DNA from: Zea mays
Lineage: Eukaryota; Streptophyta; Magnoliopsida; Poales; Poaceae
Assembly (NCBI RefSeq): GCF_902167145.1
Contig: NC_050097.1
Location: forward strand, 169,972,923 to 170,036,922
Reading direction: 5' to 3'
DNA length: 64,000 nucleotides
In this document: positions 58,701 to 64,000 of the stretch, piece by piece
How positions within the stretch are numbered: the stretch's first letter is position 1
How the letters are laid out: each line of letters starts with the position of its first letter
The notes under the pieces: generated by a model
Told to the model about the DNA's origin: nothing
The model's input: only the letters and a program-made list of their open reading frames with translations
Databases searched by the model: none
Translations under genes and position numbers: made by a program

Positions 58701-59053
58701 CAATGGGGGGCGATCCCCAAGTACCCCTCGCACACCGCTACGAAGATGGCGGCCTGCGAGATGGAGTTGGGGGTGAGGTTGTGCAACTCCACCCCGTAGT
58801 GGTGCAGGATCGCCCGCATAAAGCGGCTCGCCGGCACACCAAATCCCCGCTCGTGGAAGGAGACGAAGCTCACGATGTACCCCGGCGGTGGGGACGGAGC
58901 GGCTCCGCCCACAGGAGGAATCCATTCCGGTCGCTGCTCATCGGTGAGAGGGCGAAGTAAACCCTCGCCAACAAGATCCTCCAGATCGCCCACCGTCACC
59001 GTGGAAAAAGACCATAGGTCGCGCGGCGAGATGATGGTCCCCCTGTCAGCCAT
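55701..59053 (-). pseudogene. Antisense five-exon gene (aORF) of element H, Transposase_28-like
   Basis: On the minus strand: exons 59053-58137, 58059-57392, 57317-56714, 56639-56273 and 56191-55701. GT-AG introns of 77, 74, 74 and 81 bp join in phase throughout. Starts MADRGTIISPRDLWS; the N-terminal domain contains PASRFMRAILHHYGVELHNL and WFYLRNDGELL, as in Transposase_28 proteins. Then come a K/E/R-rich helix, an acidic run, proline-rich stretches, a coiled coil (exon 4) and a conserved C-terminal part (HHGVRWAFAVLASHY, exon 5). Lesions: a one-base loss in exon 1 near 58665, and TAG codons at 56307-56309, 56124-56126 and 55857-55859. Exons total 3047 nt, close to the 3045 nt of element A. 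Confidence 0.82.
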
Positions 59054-59189
59054 CACCAAGCGGAAGGGGTGGCGGCGCGAGGGGCAGGAAGGGCGGTTTC
59101 CTCTTCTCTGGCTAACTCTCGCGGGTTGCGAAAACCTAAGAGGGAGGCAGGAAGCGGAGCAAAGAACCGTCACCGGACCCTCTCCCGGG

Positions 59190-59198
59190 TATATAAAG
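59190..59198 (-). promoter_or_regulatory. Putative TATA box of the element H antisense gene
   Basis: CTTTATATA on the minus strand; its TATATA starts 142 bp before the ATG at 59053, close to the 150-152 bp seen in elements A and E. Confidence 0.5.
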
Positions 59199-59552
59199 AC
59201 CAAGGCGAGACCGGTTCAAACGTTCCGCCCGGACCAGACGCGGGATTCGAAAATGCAACGCGAAACAGCCGTTCCCCGGACGGCTCGCACACGCGCAACG
59301 GCCGCCACGCGAGCCACTCGCTCCGTCGCATTAACTCCGCGGCGGGACAGGCGACGCCTCTGGCAGGAGAAGCAGGCGACGCTTCGCCTTCGCCATAATG
59401 ACCGCGCCAAAAAAGGTACGCCGCGTCGTTCGATTTCGTATCCTTTTCCTTTTTTCCTCTTTCTCTCTCTCTCTTGCAACAGGGACCGGGAAAGGGGGAT
59501 ACCCCGAAAAGGATCCTTCCCCGTGAAGGAACCAGGCTTCGAGCCTCCCTAC

Positions 59553-59760
59553 TGATCAGAGGTTCGAAGGCTGGCCCCCCGGAAGGGTTCGACAGCCGCC
59601 TCAGATCGCGTGGGCACTACACCCACTACTGGTCAGAGGTTCGAAGGCCGGCCCCTCGGAAGGGTTCCACGGCCGCCTCAGGCTACTCGGGCTCCGTGCC
59701 CATTACTGATCAGGGGTTCGAAGGCTGGCCCCCGAAGGGTTCACAGCCGCCTCAGACGCC
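59553..59760. repeat. 77-bp tandem repeat, about three units, in element H
   Basis: Units start near GATCAGAGGTTCGAAGG at 59554, 59631 and 59708. They lie between the antisense gene and the 3' LTR, upstream of the antisense TATA box. Confidence 0.85.
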
Positions 59761-60473
59761 GAGCGAGGGATGACCATGGGTACGTTCGATACATAACCAA
59801 GGCTCGGGCTGCGCTCCCGAGGTACCCTAGGACATTTCCGAGACCAGCGGGAGCGATCTTGTAACGGAATCCCATCAGAGGGAGGCATCGAGCCCTCGGA
59901 CCCCGTCGCCAGGGGACCGGGTCCGGTAGATCACCCGCAGGTACTTTTGGGCGTGCCTCTGGGCCCCTAGCCGACCCCTAACGAACGGGGCACGGACGTC
60001 CACTCGGATTACCCGTTTGCAGCTCACCGGAGACACCATGTTCGACGCCCATCGAGGGCAACATGGCGCTTTCCCCCCCTCCTCAATGCGAAAAGGCGAC
60101 GCAGGGGCATATGTAAAAAAGCCGAGTCTGTCCCTGATCGCCCTCTCGCCCTGTGCAGAGGCTCGGGGGCTGCTCTCGCAAACCCGGCTCTGGCCGAACC
60201 GTTGACAGCGTCAACATACCAGCCCGAGAACTTGGGACCCGACCGTACACCCAGGCTACGGCCAGCTCGCATGAGGGAACAACCAGACCAGCCGAAGCAT
60301 TACGCAAGGCATTAAGACCTCGAAGGAGTGAAACCACTCCTCCGAGGCCTCGGGGGCTACACCCGGCGGGTGCGCTCGCGCGCACCCACCGGAACAAAAC
60401 GCAACCGAGAAAGGCTGGTCCCCTTGCAAAAAAGTGCGACGAAAGCCTCCAAGCGAGTGCTAACACTCCCTTC
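59761..60473. other. Element H noncoding region before the 3' LTR
   Basis: No credible ORF on either strand. GC-rich, with repeated CTCGGGGGCT words like those at the polypurine tract. Confidence 0.45.
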
Positions 60474-60489
60474 GAGGCTCGGGGGCTAC
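60474..60489 (+). other. Polypurine tract of element H
   Basis: GAGGCTCGGGGGCTAC directly abuts the 3' LTR start TGTCGGGG. Confidence 0.8.
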
Positions 60490-62161
60490 TGTCGGGGACC
60501 ATAATTAGGGGTACCCTCAAGACTCCTAATTCTCAGCTGGTAACCCCCATCAGCATAAAGCTGCAAAGGCCTGATGGGTGCGATTAAGTCAGGGATCAGT
60601 CCATTCGAGCGACTCGATCACGCCTCGCCCGAGCCTAGCCTCGGACAAGGGCAGCCGACCCCGGAGGATTTCCGTCTCGCCCGAGGCCCCCCTCCAACGG
60701 CGAACATATTTCCGGCTCGCCCGAGGCCCTGCCTTCGCTAAGAAGCAACCCTGACCAAATCGCCGCACCGACCGACCAAATCGCAGGAGCATTTAATGCA
60801 AAGGTGGCCTGACACCTTTATCCTGACGCGCGCCCCCCGGCAGAGCCGAAGTGACCGCCGTCACTTCGCCGCTCCACTGACCGGCCTGACAGAAGGACAG
60901 CGCCGCCTGTGCCACTCCGACTGCGGTGCCACTTGACAGAGTGAGGCTGACAGGCAGTCAGGCCCTGCCGAAGGCACCATAGGAAACTCCGCTCCGCCCG
61001 ACCCAGGGCTCGGACTCGGGCTAAGTCCCGGAAGACGGCGAACTCCGCTCCGCCCGACCCAGGGCTCAGACTCGGGCTCAGCCCCAGAAGACGACGAACT
61101 CCGCTCCGCCCGACCCAGGGCTCGGACTCGGGCTAAGTCCCGGAAGACGGCGAACTCCGCTCCGCCCGACCCAGGGCTCGGACTCGGGCTAAGTCCCGGA
61201 AGACGACGAACTCCGCTCCGCCCGACCCAGGGCTCGGACTCGGGCTAAGTCCCGGAAGACGACGAACTCCGCTCCGCCCGACCCAGGGCTCGGACTCGGG
61301 CTCAGCCCCAGAAGACGACGAACTCCGCTTCGCCCGACCCCAGGGCTCGGACTCCGCCCTGGCCTTAGCCGACGGCCTCCGCCTCGCTCGACCTAGGGGC
61401 TCGGACTCGGCCTCGGCCACGGAAGACAGACTCAACCTCGGCTTCAGAGGAGCTTCCACATCGCCCAACCTAGGGCGCAGGCCAGCCACGTCAACAGGAG
61501 GCGCCATCATCACCCTACCTCGAGCTGACTCGGGCCGCAGGAAACAAGACCGGCGTCCCATCTGGCTAGCTCCGCCAGATAGGCAATGATGGCGCCCCGC
61601 GTACTCTGTGACGACGGCGGCTCTCAGCCCCCTTACGGAAGCAAGAGGACGTCAGCAAGGACCCAACCGCTCCGACAGCTGTCCCTCCGCCAGGCTCCAT
61701 CGCTCCTCCGACGGCCACGACATCACACTAGCTGGGTGCCAAAATCTCTCCGGCTGCCACAACGGCATGTACTTAGGGCGCTAGCTCTCCTCCGCTAGAC
61801 ACGTAGCACTCTGCTACACCCCCATTGTACACCTGGATCCTCTCCTTACGCCTATAAAAGGAAGGAACAGGGCCCTCTTAGAGAGGGTTGGCCGCGCAGG
61901 GACGAGGACGGGACAGGCGCTCGCTTGGGGCCGCTCGCTCCCTCTCCCGCGTGGACGCTTGTAACCCCCTACTGCAAGCGCACCCGACCTGGGCGCGGGA
62001 CGAACACGAAGGCCGCGGGATTCCCACCTCTCTCACGCCGGTCTCCGACCGCCTCGCTCTCCCCCCTTCGCGCTCGCCCTCGCGCTCGACCCATCTGGGC
62101 TGGGGCACGCGGCGACACTCACTCGTCGGCCCAGGGACCCCCCGGTCTCGAAACGCCGACA
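60490..62161 (+). repeat. 3' LTR of element H (1672 bp)
   Basis: Pairs with the 5' LTR; differs by a short insertion near 60760-60785, a few small indels and scattered substitutions. The 56-bp repeats run from 60985. Confidence 0.94.
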
Positions 62162-62166
62162 GTTAT
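62162..62166. repeat. Target site duplication of element H (right)
   Basis: GTTAT, pairing with 50152-50156. Confidence 0.92.
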
Positions 62167-62229
62167 GCAAAATGATATTTGTGCCGAAGATACACACATC
62201 CCTGCAGTAGAGCACACAATCTTTTTATA

Positions 62230-62445
62230 TCAGCGCTGACTTTTCGCTGTAAGCCTCCCTTAGGAGCTTCTTCGCCTTTTACTTCAGCGGAATCAGCGTT
62301 TATTTTTCGCTGTAAGCCTCCCTTTGGAGCTTCTTCGCCTTTTACTTTCAGCGGAATCAGCGTTTATTTTTCGCTGTAAGCCTCCCTTAGGAGCTTCTTC
62401 GCCTTTTACTTTCAGCGGAATCAGTGCTTATTTTTCGCTATAGGC
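62230..62445. repeat. 64-bp tandem repeat in the element E spacer
   Basis: Units marked by TTTTCGCTGTAAGCCTCCC-type words at 62241, 62304, 62368 and 62432 (last one partial and altered). Lies between gag and the antisense gene of element E, where pol would be in an autonomous relative. Confidence 0.9.
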
Positions 62446-62747
62446 TTAGAAAACTTACACTGCGCTCCCTTAGGAACGACTTTTTACTGCTTCGAATAAA
62501 TTGCACTGTGTCCCTCAGAGCAAATTTTTGATAATTCAAAGGTCCTTCGTGCCACCATAAATTCTTATGCTTCGGCAACTCAAGCCTATGGAGAAGATAT
62601 ATTTTCATTATGGCAAAAGGCGAAACTGTTACAAGAAATTGAAAAACGATAAAAGACACTTAGACTTCCCATAATTGTTCCTTATTAACAAGAAAGTAAT
62701 ATTGAATATGAAAATGCGAAAAGACTGTTGTCGAGGTAGGATATCTG

Positions 62748-64000
62748 TCAGTAAATGTGCTTCGACTCTGGCACAGTGCTATTGACTGTGCGAGCTTCGG
62801 ACTCCTCTCTGAAGTCCCGCTGAAGGTGAGTGTGTTGACTCCCTTCTGGCTGCTGACCTCGCTGCGTTGGTGGTGGCGGTGGAGGCTGTTGCCAGGATGC
62901 TTGGGGTTGACTTGCCAAAGCAACAGAAGCTGCAGGGTGATTGCCTACATATTCTGGAATGTAAGGCAAATGGTACGAAGCAGTGTGCATGACCTGCTTC
63001 GGCTGACTCTGTTGCGCTGTAGCTTCTGCTATCTCCTTTTGCTTCTGGATGGTGACATGGCACATCCTGGTGGTATGGCCCTTGTCTTCACCACAGAATA
63101 GGCAATAAATTCTTCTTGACTGATCCCCAAATCTTCCCCCGAAGCCCCTGGTGCCTCTGCCCCTTGGCGCTGGCGGTCGAACAGAGCTTTGTTGTTGCCC
63201 CGAAGCTTGCGAAGAGTATTGTGGCCTTTGCTGTTGGCTCCCTCTATCATCACTTTGAGTGGAGTTATGAATTGACCTAACGTGCCTCGGATGAAATCTT
63301 CCTCCAAAGCCCCTGGTCATTTCAGAGAACCTGAATGCCTCCTCCCTTCTTTGGCGGAAATCATTGTCAGCTCGGATATACTCATCCATCTTCTGGAGCA
63401 GCTTCTCCAAAGTTTGTGGTGGCTTCCTGGCAAAGTATTACGCTGAAGGTCCCAGCCGAAGTCCCTTAATCATGGCCTCAATGACGATTTCATTGGGCAC
63501 TGTTGGCGCCTGTGCCCTCAGACGCAGAAACCTTCAGACATACGCCTGAAGGTATTCTTCGTGGTCCTGGGTACACTGGAATAAAGCTTGAGCAGTAACT
63601 GGCTTCGTCTAAAACCCTTGGAAGCTGGTTATCAACATATCCTTCAGCTTCTGCCATGAGGTGATTGTCCCTGGCCGAAGAGAGGAGTACCAGGTTTGAG
63701 CGACACTCTTGACGGCCATGACAAAAGACTTTGCCATGACTGCAGTATTGCCACCATACGAAGATATGGTTGCTTCATAGCTCATCAAGAATTGCTTCGG
63801 GTCTGAATGAGCGTCGTACATGGGGAGCTGGGGTGGCTTGTAAGACTGGGGCCATGGTGTAGCCTGCAATTCTGTTGATAGAGGAGAAGCATCATCAAAA
63901 GAAAAATTTCCATGATGGAAATCTTCATACCAGTCGTCCTCATTGTAGAAGCCCTCCTGATGAAGCTCTCTGCGCGGAGGCCTTCGGTTCTGGTCGTCTT
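62748..64000 (-). pseudogene. Gag of element E (partial, two stops)
   Basis: One minus-strand frame is open from the window edge to 62748. It carries a gag domain (63869-63609; SYEATISSYGG, WYSSLRPGTITSWQKLKD), then an RGRG-rich and glutamine-rich region with a zinc-knuckle-like CLFCGEDKGHTTRMC near 63100. It ends ESKHIY. Two in-frame stops occur: TAG at 63609-63611 and TAA at 63438-63440. The next part to the left has no protease or RT, so gag is not followed by pol. The N-terminus is off the window. Confidence 0.85.

Larger units (their letters stand above)
50157..62161 (+). mobile_element. Element H: Huck-like Tat-type gypsy element lacking pol (12,005 bp)
   Basis: LTRs of 1655 and 1672 bp, TSD GTTAT, primer site, gag-protease, an integrase tail, an antisense spliced gene and a polypurine tract are in order. 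Reverse transcriptase, RNase H and the integrase core are absent, so it depends on another element. The name Huck is from recall of the LTR start and the 56-bp LTR repeats and is not certain. It inserted into element E in the spacer between gag and the antisense gene. Confidence 0.9.
45634..64000 (-). mobile_element. Element E: non-autonomous Tat-type gypsy element, split by H
   Basis: Read on the minus strand: gag (64000 to 62748), noncoding spacer with a tandem repeat, the insertion H, then the antisense gene and the 3' LTR. The sequence between gag and the antisense gene, without H, is only about 3.0 kb minus coding ends: 62747-62167 plus 50151-49717, roughly 1.0 kb, with no protease, RT or integrase motif. 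So pol is absent. The 5' LTR lies beyond the window. Confidence 0.82.

Noticed and set aside
62230..62445. CRISPR-like array
   Set aside because: Units of about 64 bp are contiguous and near-identical along their whole length, without unique spacers; it is a plain tandem repeat in a plant retrotransposon.

Overview
The window looks like intergenic DNA from a large grass genome, almost certainly maize (Zea mays) or a close relative. It consists of LTR retrotransposons nested inside one another, with maize-type copia (Opie/Ji-like) and gypsy (Tat and Del/Tekay) LTRs. I found no host gene, tRNA, rRNA or CRISPR array.

Layout, left to right. (A) 1-4422: 3' part of a plus-strand Ty3/gypsy element of Tat type, with an antisense spliced gene and a 654-bp 3' LTR, inserted in (B). 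(B) 4423-8079: 3' part of a SIRE-type copia element, itself inserted in the LTR of (D). (D) 8080-11151 plus 26131-27184: decayed minus-strand Del/Tekay-type chromovirus, split by (C). (C) 11152-26125: complete, fairly young chromovirus with 4.36-kb LTRs, TSD CTTGC, an extra 5' ORF and a gag-pol frame broken only by two stops. (F) about 27185-44558: old minus-strand gypsy remnant with diverged tandem repeats and a 1.3-kb 5' LTR. It is split by (G) 28444-37374, a complete copia element (TSD GGCAG), and (S) 38400-42437, a 4.0-kb solo LTR (TSD GGCCA). 44559-45633 holds a fragment of another copia LTR and unassigned sequence. (E) 45634-64000: minus-strand relative of A that carries gag and the antisense gene but no pol. 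It is split by (H) 50157-62161, a 12.0-kb Huck-like element (TSD GTTAT) whose pol is deleted apart from the integrase tail.

The most interesting signal is the antisense gene of the three Tat-type elements A, E and H. In each it lies between the end of the sense coding region and the 3' LTR, on the opposite strand to gag. It has its own TATA box 142-152 bp before the ATG and short GT-AG introns (74-96 bp). In A and E the second and third exons have identical lengths (793 and 134 nt). In H all four introns splice in phase. Extra and antisense ORFs of this kind are known from plant Ty3/gypsy elements, but the gene's role is not.

Most nonsense codons in the window can be explained by C-to-T change at CAG, CTG or CG sites, which fits long-term cytosine methylation of silenced elements. 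Reading nested boundaries and TSDs gives an insertion order: D before B before A, D before C, F before G and S, E before H.
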